Below are positions 56,514-64,000 of a stretch of 64,000 nucleotides of DNA, piece by piece. Within the stretch, counting starts at the first letter, position 1. Each line of letters starts with the position of its first letter. Source of the DNA: Shinisaurus crocodilurus (lineage: Eukaryota > Chordata > Lepidosauria > Squamata > Shinisauridae); the NCBI GenBank assembly GCA_021292165.1, contig CM037877.1:129388274-129452273 (forward strand), in the 5' to 3' direction. The position numbers and the translations under genes were made by a program. Under the pieces are notes generated by a model. It made no database searches and was not told the origin of the DNA. It saw only the letters and a program-made list of their open reading frames with translations.

Positions 56514-57133
56514 AAAGGGGGGAATGTGGTAAAATATAATTTCAATATGATTTCTATACATAACCTGTAACAAATAGCCTGTAACAAATAGTTACTATTG
56601 TTCTGCTTGAATGTAATCCTATAACTTACTTATGATAAGTTCCTCTTCTGACTCTGTATGCAAGAAGTTCTGTCTAAAGGAATGTAACACTAAGATTATA
56701 ATGCTAATTTCAGGGCCTCTTGAAGTTAACCCTGTTGAGCTAACAGCTAAAAGTTAATGGAAGTTGGCCAAACAATACAGCTTTACAAGAGGTGCACTAA
56801 GGCAATTAACAAGAGGTGTGAGCCATCTCTCCTCAGTCTCCAATTTGCATTCCCTAATATCCCCCATTACACATATGTCAATTAATTGTTATTTACTGTT
56901 GGGAAGAGAAACCAGATATTGTAAAAGCACAAGTCTGTCACAAAACAATTAACACACATCAAAGGATTTGTTAATACCTATGCTCTAAAGCAAGATGCTT
57001 GTCAATAAAAGGGTTGTATTCTTGATGTTCGGGGTCTCATTCCTCCTTTTGGAATGACACCATACAGCACTGTATCCACAATAAAGGAACCTTTTTCTTT
57101 TACCCGCTCTGGCTGGCTCTTTTTTTGACCACA
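56514..57133 (+). mobile_element. Retroviral-type LTR with polypurine tract
   Basis: AAAGGGGGGAA (56,514-56,524) is followed by an LTR that begins TGTGGT (56,525) and ends ACCACA (57,133), 609 bp with 6-bp inverted ends. AATAAAAG (57,004) is TATA-like and AATAAA (57,080) a poly-A signal, at the spacing expected for a U3-R-U5 order. A polypurine tract on its left marks it as a 3' LTR. No gag, pol or env frame is legible upstream, so the provirus is mostly lost. Class I (gamma-like) is only a guess. Confidence 0.65.
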
Positions 57134-57213
57134 AGTCAGCTGGAAAACGAACTCAGGAAGTGGCTTGGCTTTAACTTCCTTACTACACCTGCAATAATAG
57201 GTAAAAGGCTATA

Positions 57214-57461
57214 CAGTAATACCTTGGATTGCAAGTAACTTGGTCTGAGAGCGTTTTGCAAGACAAGCAATTTTTTAAAATAAATTTTGACTTGATAAAC
57301 AAGCGACGTCTTGGTAGGGATGTAACCGCTCACCTCGAGCGGGCGTAGCGAGCGAAATAGGCCCCGCTCACGCCCGCCAGAGACTCGCTTTGATATAAGA
57401 GTGTTTTGGATTACAAGCATGGTTCCGGAACGAATTATGCTTGCAATACAAGGTATCACTG
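57214..57461 (+). mobile_element. TA-flanked MITE (Tigger/pogo-like), copy 4
   Basis: CAGTAATACCTTGGATTGC to ACAAGGTATCACTG between TA dinucleotides, 248 bp. It has the same orientation as copy 1 and lacks a short segment near the middle. Confidence 0.83.
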
Positions 57462-57469
57462 TAGTTATG

Positions 57470-58075
57470 AAGTGTTTATCTTTATCTCTTATTATATTGT
57501 CAGCATTTGCCATGTTATAATATTTGGTTCAACTACAAATTTTCTCTTTGTGCAGAAATGCATCCTTTAATTCAGTGTGTTGATAACTAAGGCTGAACAT
57601 CTAGGCATGCCTATTTATTTATTTTATGTATATTTGTATCATCTTGGCTTGTCAGTCACCAACCTGAAACAGCTAATAATCCATAACAGATCAGAAGTCT
57701 CCCGAATGCCATGGTCCTGATCTGTATGGACTGAATTTTAGCTGGAAGACAAAAGAAAACTGAAAAATGCCCTAGCCACCCACCACAAGATGCTCTAACA
57801 GTTTAAGGACTCTGACCACTCTGAAACCACTTTGATCTCCAGACCCATGATGATGATGGTGATTGCTGTTGTTGCTGTTGTCGGTGTCATCATCATAATC
57901 ATCATCATTGTACCATCAATGTGCATGGTGCTTTACCGGAGTATAAGAGAACAGTTCTCTGCCCCAAAGAGCTTACAATCTAAAATGTAACATAGAGGCA
58001 ACAACAAATGGTAGGAAGTGTAAACCAGGGAGGAATATGCTATTATTTCAGTCAAACATAACTTTCAGCCTACTT
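57470..58075. other. Intron with a short imperfect ATC-type stretch
   Basis: 57,846-57,910 contains GATGATGATGGTGATTGC and ATCATCATAATCATCATC. Beyond it, CAATGTGCATGGTGCTTTAC and AGAGCTTACAATCTAAAATG resemble a LINE/SINE 3' end, not resolved. Confidence 0.35.
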
Positions 58076-58076
58076 T

Positions 58077-58180
58077 ATTTTATTTATTTATTTATTTATT
58101 ATATTTATACCCCACCTTTTTTCCTGCAAGGAACTCAAGGCAGCTTACATAATCTTCCTCCTCCTCTCCATTTTATCCCA
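58077..58180 (-). mobile_element. tRNA-derived SINE with L2-type tail, truncated
   Basis: (TTTA)n, then TATACCCCACCTTTTTTCC and AGGAACTCAAGGCAGCTTAC match the tail half of the SINE at 30,835; the tRNA-like head is missing. Confidence 0.75.
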
Positions 58181-58721
58181 CATTGTGCAGGAAACTCCTT
58201 GTTTTAAAGAACTCCCTCCCACTTTAAAAATGGATCCCTCCATGGTGGCCTTGTTCTCAGTAGTTAGCCAAAGAAATAATAATATTTAACATTTCGATTC
58301 TCTGAGTGTGGAAAGTGGTTCATAGGCCCACCCTGCAAGCTCCGATTTTCTCCACTCGGAAAAAAACAAGTGGGCCTCTATTGTACTTTATTAAAAAAAA
58401 CAAAAACACAGGAACAACACCACTGTGATTGAACAATAATGCCAAAACGGAATGTTTATGTTTGTTGCTGCTATTTGAGGTAGTTGGGATTTTTTCTTTC
58501 TTTCTCTTGAGGAGGGTGTGTTTTCTGCTAAAAATTTAAATTTTTAAAATTTCTAATGTATTTTTTAAAAAACCAATCCAAAATCCCTGCAGAATAATCC
58601 TAATCATTACTGTACAGAGCTTTCTCCATGGCACTTCAGCATGTGTTAGAAAAAGACTTTCATATGGGGTACACACGTAGAGCCAAGTAAAATTTACCAT
58701 TGCTCTGAAAACAGAATCACA

Positions 58722-58795
58722 GTGCAATCCTATGCATGTGTACTCAGAAGTAAGTCCTATTACGTTCAATGGGACTTACTCACAGGAAAGTGTGT
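58722..58795. mobile_element. Palindromic MITE, CAATCCTATGC family, copy 3
   Basis: GTGCAATCCTATGCATGTG, then ACTCAGAAGTAAGTCCTAT pairing with ATGGGACTTACTCACAGG. Confidence 0.65.
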
Positions 58796-58924
58796 ATATT
58801 TTAAAGCAATCTACAACACTGACCATCACATCTTGTGGCAGCATATTGATTATGCATTGTGTGAAGAGATATTGTGTAATTGAGGGATAATTGTGAAATG
58901 CTGCTCCTTGCTAGAAGAAGAGGT

Positions 58925-58953
58925 AGCAGCAGCAGCAGCAGCAGCAGCAGCAG
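58925..58953. repeat. (GCA)n microsatellite
   Basis: Nine to ten uninterrupted GCA units. Confidence 0.95.
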
Positions 58954-58959
58954 TTCTCG

Positions 58960-59240
58960 GATGACTTTTCCAGAATTATATTATTATATAATTATATAAC
59001 TGCTCCCCTGTTGTTTTGCCCATAGAAGATATGAGAGTGGGGCGATTTTGCCCCCTTTTTTCACCCCCTTAGGGACAGAATTTCCAAAAATCCTTCCTTA
59101 GTGGGTGTCTATGTCATAAAAACTATGTTCCTTCAAAATTTCATGTTCCTAGATTAAAAGGTTTGAGCTGGGCATTGATGAGTCAGTCAATCAAAAGTCA
59201 GTCAGTCAGGACACCTTCTTTTATATACGGTATATAGATT
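58960..59240 (-). mobile_element. Helitron-like left end, inverted copy
   Basis: The reverse complement of the 2,889-3,090 segment: CCCTTAGGGACAGAATTTCC, GATGAGTCAGTCAATC, AGTCAGTCAGTCAGGACACC and TTTATATACGGTATATAGA. It confirms the repeat start. Confidence 0.55.
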
Positions 59241-59543
59241 ATTTTATAATATTGTATAAGTGGCTTTTGTAATTTTTTAAAAACTTACTGAAATCCTTAA
59301 TTGTTGATATCTGGCGTTTTTCATGGAGAGGGGTCAGTGCTTGCAGGGCAATTTCTTTCTTTTTGTTTTAAAATTGTCAGAATTGGCACAAATTCAACAG
59401 GTGAAGCTTACCCACCCACCCCACACCCCCAAACATGGAGCTTCAGAGAGATGGGGAAATTTCTTGCATTTCCTTCTGACACTGTACCTCACCTGTTAGA
59501 GGCACAGAGTCAGCTCTGTTAGGAAATAATATCTTTGGCAATA

Positions 59544-59792
59544 CAGTAATACCTTGGATTGCAACTTGGTTTGAGAGCGTTTTGCAAGACAAGCAAATTT
59601 TAAAATATTTATTAATATATATTTTTTACTTGCTATACAAGCGACGTCTTGCAATACAAGTACTGTAGTACTGCTTAAATAAAAAATCTCTGTACAAATT
59701 TTTTTTCTGGGAATTTTGTTTTGATACAAGAGTGTTTTGGATTACAAGCACGTTTCCAGAACGAATTATGCTCTCAATCCAAGGCATGACTG
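59544..59792 (+). mobile_element. TA-flanked MITE (Tigger/pogo-like), copy 5
   Basis: CAGTAATACCTTGGATTGC to ATCCAAGGCATGACTG between TA dinucleotides, 249 bp; same subtype as copy 2. Confidence 0.85.
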
Positions 59793-59799
59793 TATAAAG

Positions 59800-61350
59800 A
59801 TAGGAATCATGTGATAAATTCCCTCATTCACCTCTCCATTGGTCCAGGCCAGCGAGTGCAGTCTCCACCTCCTTTTCTTTTCACCAAGCAGAGACAGCAG
59901 GCAGAGAGTGTGTGCACACGCACACACATCCTTGGGTCTGTTCCCTCCCTGCTTACTGTGGGTGGCTGTTGGAACCTAAGCAGAACTACCTTAAAGGGGC
60001 CATGGGCAAAATTGCAGCTAAGCTAAAAGAATTTGGGACTCTGCATAACAAAGTGAGAAGCCGGGAATCGGGATGGCTTAAGGGTTTTCGTGATGGTCCC
60101 GGGATTTTCAGGACAGTTAGAGGCTATGACTTTTCCCCTTGAGATGTAATATTAACATTTGTTGTGACAAAAGAAGTTTGCTAACTGGATACATGGCATT
60201 GATCGGTATAGCTCAGGAGCCACTGGACTTGGCTTCTGTCAAGAAATAAGATAGTTTTACTTGTTTTAAGGCAAGGGTGCAGAACCTGCAGCCTACAGGC
60301 CTAATCTGGAGCACAGGGCACCCCAATCCAGCCCATTCCACCTCTTGGGGTTCCTCCAGGGTGCAGGGCTTAGGCTCCAAGCCCCACCCCCTTGAGGAAA
60401 CCCCTTGGAGGACATCCCGCTGCTGTTGCTGATCTGAGATCAGAGATAGATAGCAGTGGGGATGAGAGAGGCCTTTAACAGCCATAATTTCTCGGCATTT
60501 TGGAGCTGGCAGTTCTGAGCAACAGAGACAAAGCTCAAGAGAATAAAGAAGGGTGCAAAAAGAATGATAAACTTTTAGCAACAACTATGAGTTGTCCAAT
60601 TTTTTTTGCTACTGAGTGTTATGGTGTGGTTTGCCATAAATTTCAGGAACAAACTGGGTTTTTAAATTATTTCCCCCCCCTCTCAGTGCTGCCCATGGGG
60701 TGGTGGTAGTTGGGGGGGATGAAAATGGGACCCAGACCTCCCACAATTCTCCACCCCTGGTGTATAGGATATACTGCAATTTATGGCAAATATTTATATC
60801 TGGCTCTGCTTCATTCTCTTTTCCTTGCCCTGTTTTTATTTAAATTTTGTATTTCTAAATTTACATCTATACATATAAATTAGCAGTCCTCTTTCATCCT
60901 TTTTGGTGATGCAAATCCTTTTTCTACACTACTATTGGAGGTTTGCATCCAAATACAAATTATTATTGGATTGCTGTTGATGTGCCTTCAAGTGTAAATT
61001 AACAGCTCACTCCACCCCCACCCACCCCCCACCCCCGAAATGTATCATCATTAGCTACAAGGATAAATCTATTCAAGGGAGCACTGTGTGTACATGGAGT
61101 TTTTGTGCCCACAAGGGATCAATAGAGCGAGTGCTGAAAACAATGTATACCTTCAGGAGGCAGAATTTCTATCCCACACCTCTATCCCCATCATGGCCTC
61201 CAGCCGTATTCAGATACCTTGCCACAGAGCACTTTTCTCCAGTAAAGATTCCTCATTCTCAGCCTTGGTGTCTTCCCACCACTGCTGCCACACCTCAAAG
61301 TTTGCAGGAGGCACTCACAGCTTTTTGGCCAAGAGCAGCAGTCACTCCAT
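59800..61350. other. Intron with a possible hAT-like end
   Basis: GGCAAGGGTGCAGAACCTGC at 60,271 resembles a hAT-type MITE end. Otherwise nothing supported. Confidence 0.35.
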
Positions 61351-61356
61351 GCCATC

Positions 61357-61358
<2 letters not shown>

Positions 61359-61399
<41 letters not shown>
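61359..61399. repeat. (GA)n microsatellite
   Basis: About 20 GA units. Confidence 0.95.
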
Positions 61400-61401
<2 letters not shown>

Positions 61402-61429
61402 CATAGCCTAGTTGGCAGAAAAGGGTTAA

Positions 61430-61860
61430 CAGCTAATCCACATGTGCCTGCCCATACACTAAGATCTTCAAAGCTCTTAACAGAAATCCTTCTTTGGATG
61501 CCCCCTCTATCTGAGTTACTTCAGTGGAACGGGTATACTCAGTAGTGGCACCCCCACTATGGAATGCTCTCCCCAGGAAGGTTCACCTGGCAACCACCTT
61601 GATGTCATTTCAGTGCCAGGCAAAGACCTTTGTATTTTCCCAGGCTTTTTAATTCTCTGTACATTGTTTTATGCTACATGGTGTTAGTTTTTAATTCCAC
61701 TGGCTGCTCTTATACTGCTCTTTTATATCATTGAAGGCATTGTGTTTTAATGTTCATATTCTAATGTTTTTGTTTAATTTGTTCTATAATATTTTAACTG
61801 TTTTTTGTAAACTGCCATGGGAACCTGTTGAAGGGAGAGATATAAATTTAAAAAATTGGA
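61430..61860 (+). mobile_element. L2-type 3' end, last coding part and UTR
   Basis: AGTAGTGGCACCCCCACTAT, then GGAATGCTCTCCCCAGGAAG (the LWNxLP block) and a UTR ending TGTAAACTGCCATGGGAAC and AGAGATATAAATTTAAAAA. Confidence 0.7.
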
Positions 61861-62426
61861 TACCCTAGAGAAATAGTGTTTTTTCTTACTAAAAATTCCT
61901 GTTCTGAAGGGAGGCAGGAGGTCATTCTGTCACTTCGGGTGCTTCCAGATGGAGGGCTCCTAGTGCTATCATTTTGAAGGCATTGTGTAGCTGTTCCATC
62001 CTTTTTTCCTTAATGGATTTTCTGTGGTAAGAAAAAAGACAGAAGAAGAGGTGGGAAAACATAGGAGAGTTATGAGTGGAAGATGACATCATCTGGACCC
62101 CTATAAAATTCTGTGAACTAGGCAGACAATGGAGTGATAAAAGCCTCATCTGGAAGCACCCTTCATCTGTTGGGGGCTAGGATCAGTTCATCCATCTATA
62201 TGATAGGCAAAATCTCTTAGGGGGCAATCCCTCTTCCTTATCTCAAAGGATACTGAATGCCCTCTTGCCTCCCATGATTACAGGAATCTACAGTAAGAAA
62301 AAAACCCATTTTCCATTCATTGGCATATCAAGAAGATATGATTAGTCTTGTTCCAGAAATGCTTGCTTCTGTAGTTTGTGGGGATCTATAACATCTTTTG
62401 TTTATCTGTATTATATATTATGTTAG

Positions 62427-62581
62427 GGAGCAAGTCAAAACTCGCTGCTCAGTGGGAAATCATACCCAACAAAAGTCCGGTTAATCCGTGGTGGAACCAT
62501 GTTTCCAGTGAAAAGGAGGAGGAGGATGAACTGGATTGATGCTCCTGATGATGTTTTCTACATAGCCACTGTGGAAACCAG
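62427..62581 (+). CDS. MTA1: MTA1 exon: second RBBP-binding motif with NWIDAP
   Basis: This 155-bp exon lies between TATGTTAG and the donor GTAGTA. It encodes GASQNSLLSGKSYPTKVRLI, RGGTMFPVKRRRRMNWIDAP and DDVFYIATVET, then AG of a split Arg codon. It matches the MTA1 C-terminal region that binds RBBP4/7 through the KRRR-MNWIDAP motif (family knowledge). It has four consecutive Arg codons (AGG x4), where I recall three in human MTA1. The final exon, expected to begin by completing Arg and to end in an acidic tail, is not seen before 64,000. Confidence 0.95.
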
Positions 62582-62715
62582 GTAGTACATGTACTTCAGT
62601 AAGGTTAGAACTATGATGATGTAGGATTAGTCAAATGTTTCTAATGAATTACTTTACAGTACTGGAAAAGCAAGGGTAAAATGGAAATAAAACCATTCTG
62701 TTACTTCTCCCCCAG

Positions 62716-63330
62716 TCCCACAAAAACTTGCTAAATCTGAGCTGTCTTCACCCAAAACTTGAATCTTCATCAACTCACTGTGATGAACTTGCTACCTATG
62801 CAGAGAAAATTGTGCGTATCGATCTCAGCTTGCAAACTTACAAACAGTTCGAGGTATTAAAAGCTCCATTTTGTCTTATTTATCCAGATATTCCAGTCAG
62901 TCCTTCCCACGGATGTTGTTAATGTGCTGGGGAGCATGCCAGCAAGCAGTAGAAGCAGGCCCCTTTGCTGGCTGATGTTATTAATTACCCATTCAGGGAG
63001 GATAGAGTGACCAGCAGTCTAAAATCTGTGTTTGTTCACCCTCTTTAAAAAATACTTTACTGGATTCCATGGTCAAATGCTGCACTGTATCTAGTTTTTC
63101 ATTCCTGGGAAGGATAATTGGGTGAATAGTGGCCATCAAGCTCCAGGCATATCTAGATAACATCTGTTTTCAAGATTTTTACCTGTCAGCCCAGGTATTG
63201 CTCTGAGGCTGCGCGTCTGGGCTTCATGGACTATCTCCACCTAGAGATTGATTGGGGAAATGGCATCATAATAACCCTATTCAATCTTTCTGCATCCTTT
63301 TAGGACCATAAATTTTGGCAACATGACTGC
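62716..63330 (+). mobile_element. Decayed L2-like LINE fragment
   Basis: CDELATYAEKIVRIDLSLQ (about 62,780-62,835) resembles the linker found in the other L2 copies. Broken frames then give SFLGRIIG, IVAIKLQAYLDN (about 63,100-63,165) and ITLFNLSASF (about 63,270-63,300), comparable with FLGKVLE, VASQLQAFLNE and LILLDLSVAF of the 26-kb copy. Very degraded. Confidence 0.5.
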
Positions 63331-63547
63331 ATGCCCCTTCCTGTACTGCTCGCATCTAACTGGAATGCGAGCAGTGTGGGAAGGAGGTGTCTGACGTGGC
63401 TGGCACTTGCAGAGCCCCTCATTTTGGAGCTGTGTGCCTCTCCCTGCACAGAGAAAAAAGGTGGGTGGGGATTGGATGATGTCACAGGGGGTGTGTGGTG
63501 TTGGGGCAGGGTCCTGATGTCATCTGGCCCACTGGCTTGGTCTAGGA

Positions 63548-63682
63548 CAGTGTTCTCTAACCTTGGATCCCCAGATGTTTTTGGCCTACAACTCCCAGCA
63601 TGCCCCAGCCAGCATAGCTGGCTGGGGCATGCTGGGAGTTGTAGGCCAAAAACATCTGGGGACCCAAGGTTGGAGAACACTG
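63548..63682. mobile_element. Palindromic hAT-type MITE, copy 4
   Basis: CAGTGTTCTCTAACCTTGG to CCCAAGGTTGGAGAACACTG, with CCAGCCAGCATAGCTGGCTG at the loop. The 8-bp flanks GTCTAGGA and GTCTTGGA differ by one base. Confidence 0.88.
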
Positions 63683-63737
63683 GTCTTGGAGGTCAGTCCA
63701 GCTCCCGGATCAAAAGAGGTTTCCCATGCCTGATCTA

Positions 63738-64000
63738 GAGAATCCACATGCTCTCCTTTCCACTCCAGTCCCTAATATGGGAACTGATCTACAAGGGGAA
63801 AGCTCCCTCCCTCCTACTACTCCTGTATGTGCAGATGCTTCCATCACGCTCTCCAACAGAGAAGAAGGTGAGTTTTCAGAGGAAGAGGGTGTTCAGCAAA
63901 AAATTCCCCATGACAGGCTGTTTCCTTTTCCGAAATTATGCCATTTACACTCTCAGGCCAACCCAAGATATGCCAGGAGGGAGGTGGTTGTGGAGAGATG
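63738..64000 (+). mobile_element. Start of a DIRS-like ORF1, cut by the window end
   Basis: The frame PVPNMGTDLQGESSLPPTTP, LSNREEGEFSEEEGVQQKI and RLFPFPKLCHLHSQANPRY runs off the window. The acidic EEGE-S block followed by RLF resembles REEGELSDRE...RLFLTEAI of the copy at 30.4 kb. Confidence 0.6.

Noticed and set aside
7746..62581. Assignment of the gene to MTA2 or MTA3
   Set aside because: [10 protein letters not shown], the VRKPLEAVL block and NWIDAP with this exon order match MTA1; as I recall, MTA3 diverges after the zinc finger and MTA2 differs in the linker.
62716..62853. Splice-like segment (CCCCCAG ... GTATTA) as the next MTA1 exon
   Set aside because: In the phase left by the exon at 62,427 it hits a TAA after six codons, and it does not resemble the MTA1 C-terminus; its other frame looks like an L2 linker.

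Overview
This is vertebrate nuclear DNA. It is intron-rich and carries one spliced gene buried in dense, diverse transposon debris. The mix of L2, CR1, R4/Dong-like and another non-LTR LINE, DIRS-like tyrosine-recombinase elements, TA-flanked and hAT/Harbinger-type MITEs, a 5S-rRNA-derived SINE and tRNA-type SINEs fits a lepidosaur, most likely a squamate reptile. The species assignment is inference. Nothing here is prokaryotic: there are no operons, CRISPR arrays or functional rRNA or tRNA genes.

The host gene lies on the + strand. Eight coding exons with matching splice sites and phases (7746-7861, 15290-15441, 21484-21673, 22912-23001, 38270-38422, 39479-39514, 50872-50903, 62427-62581) encode a continuous stretch of MTA1, the metastasis-associated subunit of the NuRD chromatin-remodelling complex. 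They run from just before the GATA-type zinc finger, through the RBBP4/7-binding segments, to the conserved NWIDAP block. The 5' exons (BAH, ELM2, SANT) and the last coding exon lie outside the window. Introns reach about 15 kb.

Repeat layout: 1-1.7 kb DIRS recombinase end; 2-2.75 kb CR1 (minus); 2.9-4.45 kb Helitron-like block with a minisatellite; 4.67-5.83 kb LINE with a C-terminal C2H2 finger and a GAT tail; 5.9-7.1 kb L2; 10.06-11.26 kb R4-like LINE with target-site duplications and an uninterrupted frame; 11.7-13.1 kb L2 (minus) abutting a GC-rich DNA element (to 13.93 kb); 16.7-17.65 kb internally deleted L2; 18.05-20.0 kb decayed DIRS; 24.77-27.14 kb long L2 (minus); 27.38-29.0 kb second C2H2 LINE; 29.8-32.55 kb DIRS with ORF1 and recombinase but no RT; 33.06-33.74 kb third C2H2 LINE; 34.79-37.74 kb DIRS RT/RNase H/recombinase followed by nested terminal palindromes; 46.9-47.5 kb fourth C2H2 LINE (minus); 56.5-57.13 kb retroviral-type LTR; 62.7-63.3 kb decayed L2; 63.74 kb to the end, start of a further DIRS copy. 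Short MITEs, SINEs and simple repeats lie between them.

I found no new gene system. The best leads are the 5S-headed SINE with a CR1-like tail, a 42-bp palindromic MITE with a perfect 8-bp duplication, a 596-bp hAT-type element carrying CGG-rich tandem DNA, a cluster of five octamer (ATGCAAAT) sites in the Helitron-like block, the paired palindromes at the DIRS end, and an extra arginine codon in the RBBP-binding tail of MTA1.
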